From Kitasatospora indigofera (GTDB lineage: Bacteria > Actinomycetota > Actinomycetes > Streptomycetales > Streptomycetaceae), in the NCBI RefSeq assembly GCF_014655955.1, contig NZ_BNBO01000016.1:79160-143159 (forward strand): a DNA stretch of 64,000 bases. The letters run 5' to 3'. Shown in pieces: positions 32,186 to 40,953 of the stretch; position 1 is the stretch's first letter; every line of letters starts with the position of its first letter. Made by a program: the position numbers and the translations under genes. The notes beneath the pieces were generated by a model that ran no database searches, was not told where the DNA came from, and was given only the letters and a program-made list of their open reading frames with translations.

Positions 32186-34696
32186 TCAGCCGTCCATCCG
32201 GTCGACGGCGGTGACGCGCAGCACCGCGCGGCCCTCCTCGTTCGAGCCGTGCAGGTCCACCTCGGCGCTGATGCCCCAGTCGTGGTGGCCCGCCGGGTCG
32301 TCGAAGATCTGCCGGACCTGCCAGGCGTCCTCCTCCTGCTCGATCAGCAGCATCTTCGGGCCGCGTGCGTCCGGGCCGGTGGAGAGGTCGTCGTGCTCCT
32401 CCCAGTACGGGTCCATCGCGTCCGCCCAGCGGTCGGCGTCCCAGCCGTACTCGCCGTCCAGTTCGCCGAGCGCGTGGTAGTTCTCCAGCGCGGCCAGCTC
32501 CACCCGGCGGAACATCTCGTTGCGGACCAGCACCCGGAACGCCCGCTCGTTCGCGGTGACCGGCGCGGGCCGGTCGTCCAGCGTCACCTCGGGGGCCAAC
32601 GGGTCGGTGGGGTTGGCCAGTTGCTCCCACTCGTCGAGCAGGCTGGAGTCGACCTGGCGGACCAGCTCGCCCAGCCAGGCGATCACGTCCTTGAGGTCGT
32701 CGGTCTTGATGTCCTCCGGCACGGTCTGCTCCAGCGCCTTGAACGCGCCCGCCAGGTAGCGCAGCACGATGCCCTCGGTGCGGGCCAGGTCGTAGTGGCC
32801 GACGTAGTCGCTGAAGGTCATCGCCCGCTCGTACAGGTCACGGACGACCGACTTGGGCTGCAGCGGGTGGTCGCCGATCCACGGGTGCGCCCGCCGGTAG
32901 ACGTCGTACGCGTGGCTGAGCAGCTCCTCCAGCGGCTTCGGGTACGTGATGTCCTGGAGCCGCTCCATCCGCTCCTCGTACTCGACGCCGTCGCGCTTCA
33001 TCTCGCCGATCGCCTCGCCGCGCGCCTTGTTCTGCTGCGAGGCGAGGATCTGGCGCGGGTCGTCGAGGGTCGCCTCGACCACCGAGACCACGTCCATCGC
33101 GTAGGAGGGCGAGGCCGGGTCGAGCAGTTCGAAGGCGGCCAGCGCGAAGGTGGAGAGCGGCTGGTTGAGCGCGAAGTTCTCCTGGAGGTCGACGGTCAGC
33201 CGGACGATCCGGCCGTCGGCGTCCGGCTCCGGCAGCCGCTCGACCACGCCGCCGTCCAGCAGCGAGCGGTAGATGGCGATGGCGCTGCGGATGTGCCGGC
33301 GCTGGGCGGAGCGCTCCTCGTGGTTGTCGGTCAGCAGGTGGCGCATCGCCTCGAAGGCGTTGCCGGGGCGGCCGATCACCGAGAGCAGCATCGCGTGGCT
33401 GACCTTGAAGCGGGAGACCAGCGGCTCCGGATCGGCGGCGATGAGCTTCTCGAAGCCCTCCTCCGTCCAGCCGACGAAGCCCTCGGGTGCCTTCTTACGG
33501 ACGACCTTGCGGCGCTTCTTCGGGTCGTCGCCGGCCTTGGAGAGCGCCTTGTCGTTCTCCACCACGTGCTCCGGCGCCTGCGCCGCGACCTGCCCGACGG
33601 TGTCGAAGCCGGCCCGGCCGGCCCGGCCCGCGATCTGGTGGAACTCCCGGGCCCGCAGCGTGCGCACCCGGATGCCGTCGTACTTGGAGAGGGCGGTGAA
33701 CAGCACCGTGCGGATCGGCACGTTGACGCCGACGCCGAGCGTGTCCGTGCCGCAGATGACCTTCAACAGGCCCGCCTGCGCCAGGCGTTCGACCAGCCGG
33801 CGGTACTTGGGCAGCATGCCGGCGTGGTGCACGCCGATGCCGTGCCGGACGAACCGGGAGAGGTTGCGGCCGAACTTGGTGGTGAAGCGGAAGTTGCCGA
33901 TCAGGTCGGCGATGGCGTCCTTCTCCGCCTTCGAGCACATGTTGATGCTCATCAGCGACTGCGCCCGCTCCACCGCCTCCTTCTGGGTGAAGTGCACGAC
34001 GTACACCGGCGCCTGACCGGTCGTCAGCAGCTCTTCCAGGGTGTCGTGCATGGTGGTGCGGCGGTACTCGTAGAACAGCGGGACGGGCCGGGTCGCCGAG
34101 CGGACCACCGTGGTCGGGCGGCCGGTGCGGCGGGCCAGGTCCTCCTCGAAGCGGCGGACGTCGCCGAGGGTGGCCGACATCAGCAGGAACTGCGCGTGCG
34201 GCAGCTCCAGGATCGGGATCTGCCAGGCCCAGCCGCGGTCCGGCTCGGCGTAGAAGTGGAACTCGTCCATCACCACCTGGCCGACGTCGGCCTGGGCCCC
34301 GTCGCGCAGCGCGATGTTCGCCAGCACCTCGGCCGTGCAGCAGATGATCGGCGCGGTCGGGTTCACGCTCGCGTCGCCGGTCATCATGCCGACCTGCTCG
34401 GTGCCGAACATCTTGCACAGGTCGAAGAACTTCTCCGACACCAGCGCCTTGATCGGGGCGGTGTAGAAGGTCCGCTTGCCCTCGGCCAGCGCCGCGAAGT
34501 GCGCACCCGCCGCGACCAGGCTCTTTCCCGAGCCGGTCGGGGTCGCCAGGATCACGTTGTTCCCCGAGACCAGCTCGATCAGCGCCTCCTCCTGGGCGGG
34601 GTACAGCGTGATGCCGCGCTCCTCCGCCCAGGCGGCGAAGGTCTCGTACAGCGCGTCGGGGGTGGCGGGGCTCGGCATCAGGTCAAGGAGGGTCAC
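32186..34696 (-). CDS. DExH-box RNA helicase with C-terminal DUF3516-type extension
   Basis: The 836-residue protein is a superfamily 2 helicase of the Ski2-like group. Walker A is ATPTGSGKS (K58), motif II is VVMDEFHFY, motif III is LMSATL, and motif VI is HQIAGRAGRAGFD. The ATPase core fills about residues 20-430 and a long helical C-terminal domain, widespread in actinobacteria, follows to the end. It likely remodels structured RNA or RNA-protein complexes. The GTG start has little leader; AAGATA lies close upstream, over the stop of the XRE-type regulator gene. Confidence 0.9.
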   Translation of the reverse strand: MTLLDLMPSPATPDALYETFAAWAEERGITLYPAQEEALIELVSGNNVILATPTGSGKSLVAAGAHFAALAEGKRTFYTAPIKALVSEKFFDLCKMFGTEQVGMMTGDASVNPTAPIICCTAEVLANIALRDGAQADVGQVVMDEFHFYAEPDRGWAWQIPILELPHAQFLLMSATLGDVRRFEEDLARRTGRPTTVVRSATRPVPLFYEYRRTTMHDTLEELLTTGQAPVYVVHFTQKEAVERAQSLMSINMCSKAEKDAIADLIGNFRFTTKFGRNLSRFVRHGIGVHHAGMLPKYRRLVERLAQAGLLKVICGTDTLGVGVNVPIRTVLFTALSKYDGIRVRTLRAREFHQIAGRAGRAGFDTVGQVAAQAPEHVVENDKALSKAGDDPKKRRKVVRKKAPEGFVGWTEEGFEKLIAADPEPLVSRFKVSHAMLLSVIGRPGNAFEAMRHLLTDNHEERSAQRRHIRSAIAIYRSLLDGGVVERLPEPDADGRIVRLTVDLQENFALNQPLSTFALAAFELLDPASPSYAMDVVSVVEATLDDPRQILASQQNKARGEAIGEMKRDGVEYEERMERLQDITYPKPLEELLSHAYDVYRRAHPWIGDHPLQPKSVVRDLYERAMTFSDYVGHYDLARTEGIVLRYLAGAFKALEQTVPEDIKTDDLKDVIAWLGELVRQVDSSLLDEWEQLANPTDPLAPEVTLDDRPAPVTANERAFRVLVRNEMFRRVELAALENYHALGELDGEYGWDADRWADAMDPYWEEHDDLSTGPDARGPKMLLIEQEEDAWQVRQIFDDPAGHHDWGISAEVDLHGSNEEGRAVLRVTAVDRMDG

Positions 34697-34700
34697 CCGG

Positions 34701-35630
34701 CTATCTTGCCTGCTCGCGGCGCCCCCGGGCAAAGGCCGGGACGGCGGGGCCGCCCGGGGCGGCGTCCGGCCCCGCGACGGGTGCCCCGCCGGGCCGGTCG
34801 GTCGCCTCCAGCGAGAGCAGCAGCCGCAGCGCCGCCTCGCTCGGGCTGCCCGGCTCCACGGTGTACGCCACCAGCGCCTGGTCCGGGTCGTCGGGCAGCC
34901 GGAAGGTCTCGAAGGCCAGCTCCAGCGGGCCGACCACGGGGTGCCGGAACCCGTACGAGCCGCGGGTCTTGTCGCGGACCTCCTGGCCGGCCCAGAGCCG
35001 GGCGAAATCACGGCTGCCCATGCTCAGTTCACCGATCAGGGCGGACAGGCCCGGGTCGTGCGGGTGGCGGCCGGCCCCCAGGCGCAGGTACGCCACCACG
35101 TCGGCGGCCTTCTGCTCCCAGTCCGCGTACAGCTCCCGGGAGGCCTCGTCCAGGAAGACCATCCGGGCCTTCTGCCGCCGCCCGGGCTCCAGCGCCCCGA
35201 AGTCGGTGATCAGCGCCGCCGCCGGACGGTTCCAGGCCAGCACCTCGGTGTCCGGCCCCAGCACGTACGCGGGGACGTCGCTCATCGAGTCCAGCAGCCG
35301 CTGGAGGCCCGGCAGCACCCGCCGAACCGGCCGGGGCTCCCGGGCCGCCGGCCGCGGGCGGGCCAGATTGCCCAGGTGGCGGCGCTCGTCGGGGCCGAGC
35401 CGCAGGGCCCGCGCCACCGCGTCCAGCACCGCCTGCGAGACGTGGTCGGTGCGGCCCTGCTCCAGCCGCACGTAGTAGTCGACGCTCACCCCGGCCAGCT
35501 GCGCCAGCTCCTCGCGCCGCAGCCCGGGTACCCGGCGCCGCCCGCCGTAGTCGGGCAGGCCGGTCTCCTCCGGCTTCAGGCGCGCGCGGCGCGACCGGAG
35601 GAACTGCCCCAGCTCGGCTCGTCTGTCCAT
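34701..35630 (-). CDS. XRE-family regulator with MmyB-like ligand domain
   Basis: The 309-residue protein has an N-terminal helix-turn-helix of XRE type at about residues 35-95 (RRVPGLRREELAQLAGVSVDYYVRLEQGR) and a C-terminal MmyB-like domain (about 110-275) with VLAWNRPAAALI and FETFRLPDDPDQALVAYTVEPGS. Members of this group are often divergent from an oxidoreductase they control. Here the divergent gene is an aldo/keto reductase, with an inverted repeat GGTCC-TGTC-GGACC at 35668-35681 between them. A second ATG four codons upstream is possible. Confidence 0.85.
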   Translation of the reverse strand: MDRRAELGQFLRSRRARLKPEETGLPDYGGRRRVPGLRREELAQLAGVSVDYYVRLEQGRTDHVSQAVLDAVARALRLGPDERRHLGNLARPRPAAREPRPVRRVLPGLQRLLDSMSDVPAYVLGPDTEVLAWNRPAAALITDFGALEPGRRQKARMVFLDEASRELYADWEQKAADVVAYLRLGAGRHPHDPGLSALIGELSMGSRDFARLWAGQEVRDKTRGSYGFRHPVVGPLELAFETFRLPDDPDQALVAYTVEPGSPSEAALRLLLSLEATDRPGGAPVAGPDAAPGGPAVPAFARGRREQAR

Positions 35631-35667
35631 ACCCAGGATCATCGCGCACCGGCCGGGGCCCGAGCCT

Positions 35668-35681
35668 GGTCCTGTCGGACC
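35668..35681. promoter_or_regulatory. Inverted repeat between XRE regulator and aldo/keto reductase, candidate operator
   Basis: GGTCCTGTCGGACC has perfect 5-bp arms, with further partial symmetry outside (CCTGG/CCAGG). It lies between the divergent regulator and reductase genes. Confidence 0.4.
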
Positions 35682-35768
35682 CAGGGTGGGGCGGAGCCCT
35701 GCCGGGGACGGCGCGGCGGGCGAAGGATCGGGTCCGGCAGCAGACCGCACCCCCTCCGGAGGACCCGC

Positions 35769-36812
35769 ATGACCGACGTACCCACCGTGCCGCTCGGCGG
35801 CACCGACCTGATGATCAGCCGGATCGGCTTCGGCGCCTGGGCGATCGGCGGCGCCGGCTGGCGCTACAGCTGGGGCGCCCAGGACGACCGCGACTCGATC
35901 GCCGCCGTCCACCGCGCCGTCGAGCTGGGCGTCAACTGGATCGACACCGCCGCCGTCTACGGCCTCGGCCACTCCGAGGAGGTGGTCGGACGGGCCCTGG
36001 CCGGGCTGCCGGCCTCCCGGCGCCCGTACGTATTCACCAAGTGCGGCCTGGTCTGGGACGACCGCGACCCGCTCGGCGCACCCCGCAAGGTGATGGAGCC
36101 CGCCAGTGTCCGCCGCGAGCTGGAGGCCTCGCTGCGCCGGCTCGGGGTCGAGCAGATCGACCTCTACCAGGTGCACTGGCCCGGCGACGGCCGGCCGCTG
36201 GAGTGGGGCGCCGAGGCGCCGGCCGAGGCCCAGGGCACCCCGCTGGAGGAGTACTGGCAGCTGATGGCCGACCTGCGGACCGAGGGCAAGGTCCGGGCCA
36301 TCGGACTCTCCAACCACGGCCCCGAGCAGCTGGCAGCGGCCGCGAAGGTCGCCCGGGTGGACGCGATCCAGCCGCAGTTCTCGCTGCTCAGCCGGTCCGC
36401 CGCGGCGGACCTGGCCTGGGCCGCGGCCAACGACGCGGCCGCCGTGGTCTACCAGCCGCTCGCCTCCGGCCTGCTCACCGGCGCCTTCACGGCCGAGCGG
36501 GTGGCCGGCCTGGACCCGGAGGACTGGCGGCGCGGATTCCCGGACTTCACCACCGGACTCGCGCGCAACCTCGCCCTGGTGGACGCCCTGCGTCCGGTCG
36601 CCGAACGCCACGGCAGCACGGTGCCGGCGGTGGCCGTCGCCTGGACCCTCGCCTGGCCCGGGGTGAGCGGGGCCATCGTCGGCGCCCGCCGGCCCGGCCA
36701 GATCGACGACTGGGCCGGCGCCGTCCGGCTGGAGCTGGACGCCGCCGACCTCGACGCGATCACCGCGGCGCTGGCCCGCACCGGGGCCGGGTCCGGACCG
36801 CTGCGCCCGTGA
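35769..36812 (+). CDS. Aldo/keto reductase
   Basis: The 347-residue protein has all four catalytic residues: Asp and Tyr in WIDTAAVYG, Lys in VFTKCG and His in DLYQVHWPG. The C-terminal NADPH-binding segment SGAIVGARRPGQIDD is also present. The ATG follows GGAGGA. It reduces an unknown carbonyl compound in the cytoplasm, probably under control of the divergent XRE/MmyB-type regulator. Confidence 0.9.
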   Translation: MTDVPTVPLGGTDLMISRIGFGAWAIGGAGWRYSWGAQDDRDSIAAVHRAVELGVNWIDTAAVYGLGHSEEVVGRALAGLPASRRPYVFTKCGLVWDDRDPLGAPRKVMEPASVRRELEASLRRLGVEQIDLYQVHWPGDGRPLEWGAEAPAEAQGTPLEEYWQLMADLRTEGKVRAIGLSNHGPEQLAAAAKVARVDAIQPQFSLLSRSAAADLAWAAANDAAAVVYQPLASGLLTGAFTAERVAGLDPEDWRRGFPDFTTGLARNLALVDALRPVAERHGSTVPAVAVAWTLAWPGVSGAIVGARRPGQIDDWAGAVRLELDAADLDAITAALARTGAGSGPLRP

Positions 36813-36818
36813 GCGGCC

Positions 36819-36861
36819 GCCGGTGCCCGCGGGGGAGGGCGGCCGGCCCGGGGGCACCGGC
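36819..36861 (+). terminator. Terminator after the aldo/keto reductase gene
   Basis: GCCGGTGCCC pairs exactly with GGGCACCGGC, and further inward pairing continues with one mismatch. It starts seven bases after the stop codon. Confidence 0.6.
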
Positions 36862-37004
36862 CCGCCCGTCCGTCGGGCGAAGTCCTCGGCGAAGTGCCGT
36901 CCGTACCGCCGCAGTTGCGCCGGCCGACCGAGCGGATCGGCCGACCGAGCGGATCGCCCGCACCACCCCGTACCGCGCCGCCCGCCCCGACGGCCCGTTC
37001 GCGC

Positions 37005-37028
37005 CGCCTGAGTACGCGTACTCAGGCG
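37005..37028. promoter_or_regulatory. Perfect 24-bp palindrome, likely operator
   Basis: CGCCTGAGTACG at 37005-37016 is followed directly by its exact complement. It lies just upstream of TAGGGT (37047-37052), so it would cover the -35 region of the promoter of the mini-ORF/DUF1023 operon. A dimeric repressor site is the simplest reading. Confidence 0.65.
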
Positions 37029-37102
37029 TCATGATCGACAACGCGCTAGGGTGATCGCCGCCGCGGGGCGGGAGCGCCCCGGACACCGACTCGGGGGAGC
37101 TC

Positions 37103-37150
37103 ATGAACCACACACCTGCGCACGTCACCGGCCCGCGGGCCGGGTGCTGA
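37103..37150 (+). CDS. 15-residue leader mini-ORF upstream of the DUF1023 gene
   Basis: ATG at 37103 follows a strong ribosome site (GGGGGAG, 3 nt before) and encodes MNHTPAHVTGPRAGC. Its TGA lies only four bases before the ATG of the DUF1023 hydrolase, which itself has just GAGCGG in front. The arrangement suggests translational coupling or a regulatory leader peptide; the peptide itself matches nothing I know. Confidence 0.45.
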   Translation: MNHTPAHVTGPRAGC

Positions 37151-37154
37151 GCGG

Positions 37155-38929
37155 ATGGACATCGCCGCTCTGCGCGACGCCAGGCCGGGCGAACTGTACG
37201 GCGCCGCCGACGCCTACGACCGGCTGCACACCGCCTTCCAGGAGCACACCTCCAACTGGAAGCGCGGCACCGCCGACCGGGTGCACCAGTCCCAGTGGAC
37301 CGGGGAGGCGGCCACCGGCGCCACCGCCTCCATCGACGGCACCACCGGCAAGCTGCAGGCCGCCGGGATCGAACTCGGCCTGATCGGCGCGGTGCTGCGC
37401 GACGGCGCCGAAGCCTTCGAACTCGCCCGGGCCAAACTGCTGCAGGCCCTCGCCGACGCCCGGGCCAAGGACCTCGGCGTCAACGACCGCGGCGACGTCG
37501 GCTGGGAGCCGCTGGACCCGCGCAGCAGGCACGACCCCGACGCGGCCGGCTACGAGCGCACGCAGAAGGCGGCCGCCCAGGACATCGGCGACCGCATCAC
37601 CCTCGCCCTGCGGGAGGCCGCCGAGGCCGACCGGACGACCGCCGAGCGGCTGCGCCGCTGCACCGGCAACGCCACCTCGCAGGCCGGGCTCGACCTCGCC
37701 ACCGCGGGCGGCGACAGCGCGGCGGCCGTCCTCGGCGGCCGCGACCCGCTCTACACCAAGGGCCTGCCGCCCGACGGCGCCACCCCGACCCAGGTGAACG
37801 CCTGGTGGCGGGGCCTGACCGCCGACGAGCAGCAGCGCCTGATCACCGCGCACCCGGAGCAGCTCGGCAATCGGGACGGCCTCCCCGCCGCCGTCCGCGA
37901 CCAGGCCAACCGCAAGGTCCTGGACGACGCCTTCGACCGGCTCGGCGCGAAGAGCCCCCGCACCGGGACGAGGAGAAGCGCTACCAGCGGGCCCGCACCC
38001 TCAAGCTGCGCCTCCAGCAGGACGACGCCCTCGCCGCCGACCCGGGCGCCGACCACCCGCGGGACTACCTGCTGGGCTACGGGGACGAGGGCCAGGGCCG
38101 CGCCGTGCTCTCCTTCGGCGACCCGGACAGCGCCACCGACGTCTCGGTCTACGTCCCCGGCATGACCACGACCGTCTCGTCCGTCGGCGCCGGCAACCGC
38201 GCCGACGTGGGCGCCAACGAGGGCGACAACGCGCTGAACGTCTGGCGCGCCACCCGCGCGCAGCAGGGCCCCGGCGGCTCGGCCGCCTCGATCGTCTGGC
38301 TGGGCTACGACGCCCCGCCCGGGGTCCCGGACGCGGCCTCCGGCGAACGCGGCCAGGCCGGCGCGCCCGCGTACGCGACGTTCCTGACCGGGATCCGGGC
38401 CGCCCACCAGGGTGACCGGCCGCCGCACGTCACCTCGATCGGCCACAGCTACGGCTCCTACCTGGTGGGCCAGGCCACCATGCTCTCCACCCGGCACCGC
38501 GACGGCTACCTGCCGCCGGACGACGTGATCGTCGTCGGCAGCCCGGGCACCGGCGCCGGCAAGGCCGCCGACCTCGGGCTGCCGGGCCGGGTCTGGGTGG
38601 GCGCCGCGACCTACGACGGCGTCACCAGCCTGCCCTCCAAGAACGAGGTGACGGGCGGCCTGGTCGGCAGCATCTTCGGACCGGTCGGCACCGTGGTCGG
38701 CGCGGGCATCGGCCACGCCACCGACCCGGACGAGCTCTGGCTGGGCAGCGACCCCGCCGACGCGGACTTCGGCGGCAAGCGCTTCTCGGTCGCCGACGGC
38801 AGCGTTGCCCACCCGCAGGACACCCATCTGGAGTACCTGACGCCGCAGAACGGCGGGCCCTCCCTCGCCAACATCGGCGCCGTCGTGGCCGGCCACGGCG
38901 ACCGCGCGCAGCTGGTGGCGGGCCGGTGA
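37155..38929 (+). pseudogene. DUF1023 alpha/beta hydrolase with WXG100-like N-terminus, split by a frameshift
   Basis: Residues from 37155 to about 37954 read in one frame (helical WXG100/ESX-secretion-like N-terminal region, MDIAALRDARPGELYGAADAYDRL...). From about 37955 the homologous protein continues in the next frame to the stop at 38927-38929, with the DUF1023 hydrolase domain and nucleophile motif IGHSYGSYLVG. The switch needs one extra base and coincides with a run of five C at 37955-37959; six C would give an intact protein of about 591 residues. It is either an indel error, a decayed or phase-variable gene, or a programmed slip. The last bases overlap the start of the next gene. Confidence 0.8.
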
Positions 38930-39609
38930 GCCGCCGTGCGCCGCGGACCTGCGCGGCGGTGGCCGCCGGCCTCCTGGTGCTGCTCCTCGCGCTCGGCGGG
39001 TACGTCCGGGCGACCGGCGGGTGGCTGCCGCGCCTCGACGAGCCGGTGATGACGGCGGGGCAGGCCCGGGACCGGATCGACGGTGCGCTGCACGGCAGCC
39101 TGGACGGCCTGGCCCCGGCCGTCCCGTACCTGGACGACTGGTACGACGTGGCGCGGGGCGACGCCCACTGGGACGGCGAGGCGAGCCGCTACTCGCTGGT
39201 GGGCCGCAGCTGGCGGGTCCGGGTACGGCTGGCGCCCGGCCGGCGGGACGAGTTCCTGGCGGCGGTGACGGCCTCCTGGCAGCAGCGGGGCTACCGGGCC
39301 GGGCCGGCGCTCGACCCGGCCGGGAGGCCCTACGACGGGAGCCAGGACCACATCACCCGGTCGGCGACCACCCCCGACGGCGTCTTCGTCACGGTCACCC
39401 TGGACGGCCGCCGCCAGGACCCGACGGCGGGGCAGGGCGGCCCGGCCCCGTTCGTCACGGTGGTGGTCGCCGCGACGGTGGCCGACGCCGAGTACGGCGG
39501 GGCGTCGGTCTACGGGAAGCCCCCGCCGCTCCCGGCGGACCTGCCGCGGCGGGCGGACGGCGGCCCGGACCGCACCCCGGGCGTCGACGACCCCTACTGG
39601 TCGCACTGA
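38926..39609 (+). CDS. Membrane-anchored protein coupled to the DUF1023 hydrolase
   Basis: The 227-residue product has one N-terminal hydrophobic segment (AAVAAGLLVLLLALGGYV, about residues 10-27) that is a signal anchor, then an outer domain with repeated beta pattern (SRYSLVGRSWRVRVRLAPG, VFVTVTLDGRRQD). The GTG overlaps the DUF1023 stop (GTGA), so the two are a unit. No family is recognised; small lipoprotein-like partners are frequent next to DUF1023 genes. Confidence 0.7.
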   Translation: MSRRAPRTCAAVAAGLLVLLLALGGYVRATGGWLPRLDEPVMTAGQARDRIDGALHGSLDGLAPAVPYLDDWYDVARGDAHWDGEASRYSLVGRSWRVRVRLAPGRRDEFLAAVTASWQQRGYRAGPALDPAGRPYDGSQDHITRSATTPDGVFVTVTLDGRRQDPTAGQGGPAPFVTVVVAATVADAEYGGASVYGKPPPLPADLPRRADGGPDRTPGVDDPYWSH

Positions 39610-39680
39610 GGACCGGTCGCACCGAGGACCGGTCGCACCGAGGGCATCTGACGGGGCGACGGGCGGCCGGCCCGGGCCGT

Positions 39681-39694
39681 GTGCGCAGGCGCAC
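39681..39694. promoter_or_regulatory. Palindrome upstream of bioF, candidate operator
   Basis: GTGCGCAGGCGCAC has perfect 6-bp arms and is framed by two copies of the self-complementary GCCCGGGC at 39670-39677 and 39698-39705. It ends 38 nt before the bioF start. Confidence 0.35.
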
Positions 39695-39732
39695 ATTGCC
39701 CGGGCCGCGTCCGTCGTGCCAGAGTGCGGCCC

Positions 39733-40923
39733 ATGGCCCACCGCACCGCGCCCGAGCAGCAGACCCTCACCCCGGCCGCCGTCTTCGACTGGCTCGACGA
39801 GGCCGCCGAGCTGCGGGCCCGGGCCGGCCTCACCCGGACCCTGCGCAGCCGTCCCGCCGACGACCCGGTGCTGGACCTCGCGAGCAACGACTACCTCGGG
39901 CTGGTCCACCACCCCGCCGTGACCGGCGCCGCCGCCGAGGCGGCGCTGCGCTGGGGCGGCGGCTCCACCGGCTCGCGGCTGGTCACCGGCACCACCGCGC
40001 TGCACACCGAGCTGGAGGAGGAGCTGGCCGCGTTCTGCGGGGTCGAGGCGGCGCTGGTCTTCTCCTCCGGCTACACCGCGAACCTGGCGGCGCTCACCGC
40101 GCTCACCGACCCGGACACCCTGATCGTCTCGGACGCCAACAACCACGCCTCGCTGATCGACGGGTGCCGGCTGTCGCGCAGCGACGTCCACCGGGCGCCG
40201 CACAGCGACCCCGCCGCCGTGGCCGCCGCGCTGGCCGCGCGCACGCACCGGCGCGCCCTGGTCGTCACCGACTCCGTCTTCTCCGTGGACGGCAACGCCG
40301 CCCGCCTCCCGGAGCTGTCCGCCGCCGCCCGCGCCCACGGCGCCGCCCTGCTGGTGGACGACGCGCACGGGCTCGGCGTGCTCGGCCCCGGCGGCGCGGG
40401 CGCGCTGGCCGCCGCCGGGCTGGCCGGGCAGCCGGACACGGTCGCCACCGTGACGCTCTCCAAGTCGCTCGGCTCGCAGGGCGGCGCCGTCCTCGGCCCG
40501 CGCCGGGTCGTCCGGCACCTCACCGAGACCGCCCGCACCTTCATCTTCGACACCGGCCTGGCCCCGGCCGCGGCGGGCGCCGCGCTCGGCGCGCTGCGGC
40601 TGCTGCGGGCCGAGCCGCACCGCGCCGAGCGCGCCCGCGAGGTGGCCCGGACGCTGTCCGCCCGGCTCGTCGCGGCCGGCCTGGTGGCGAGTGCGCCGGA
40701 CGCCGCCGTGGTCTCGGTCCGGGCTCCCGGCCCGGAGGCCGCGGTGGCCTGGGCGGCGGACTGCCGGACGGCCGGCCTCGCAGTGGGGTGCTTCCGTCCG
40801 CCGTCCGTGCCCGACGGCGTCTCCCGGCTCCGGCTGACCGCCCGCGGGGACCTCACGGACCGCCAGATCGCCGACGCCGTCCGGATCATCAGCGCGACCG
40901 CGCCGGCGGGCGCCGCCGGCTGA
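39733..40923 (+). CDS. bioF: 8-amino-7-oxononanoate synthase
   Basis: The 396-residue alpha-oxoamine synthase joins pimeloyl thioester and alanine to make KAPA, the substrate of BioA. Family motifs are SNDYLGL, GGGSTGSRLVTG, the Asp-His pair in VDDAHGLGVLG, and the PLP lysine in TLSKSLGSQGG. ATG at 39733 gives a normal N-terminus; the longer frame adds an unlikely basic leader. It is unlinked to bioBAD, 12 kb away on the other strand, and has an inverted repeat in front. Confidence 0.93.
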   Translation: MAHRTAPEQQTLTPAAVFDWLDEAAELRARAGLTRTLRSRPADDPVLDLASNDYLGLVHHPAVTGAAAEAALRWGGGSTGSRLVTGTTALHTELEEELAAFCGVEAALVFSSGYTANLAALTALTDPDTLIVSDANNHASLIDGCRLSRSDVHRAPHSDPAAVAAALAARTHRRALVVTDSVFSVDGNAARLPELSAAARAHGAALLVDDAHGLGVLGPGGAGALAAAGLAGQPDTVATVTLSKSLGSQGGAVLGPRRVVRHLTETARTFIFDTGLAPAAAGAALGALRLLRAEPHRAERAREVARTLSARLVAAGLVASAPDAAVVSVRAPGPEAAVAWAADCRTAGLAVGCFRPPSVPDGVSRLRLTARGDLTDRQIADAVRIISATAPAGAAG

Positions 40924-40932
40924 CCCTGCCCA

Positions 40933-40953
40933 GAGGGACCCGACGGGCCCCTC
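40933..40953. terminator. Small hairpin between bioF and the LigD polymerase gene
   Basis: GAGGGACCCG and CGGGCCCCTC are complementary except at one position, with almost no loop. It lies in the 28 bases between two converging genes and overlaps the last codon of the polymerase gene. Confidence 0.45.

Larger units (their letters stand above)
36813..37102. other. Intergenic region with terminator, direct repeats and a 24-bp palindrome
   Basis: It begins with the terminator hairpin at 36819-36861, then has a 16-bp direct repeat (GGCCGACCGAGCGGAT-like) near 36925-36955, and ends with the 24-bp palindrome and a promoter-like TAGGGT at 37047-37052. No protein gene is seen left of the mini-ORF. 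Confidence 0.5.
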
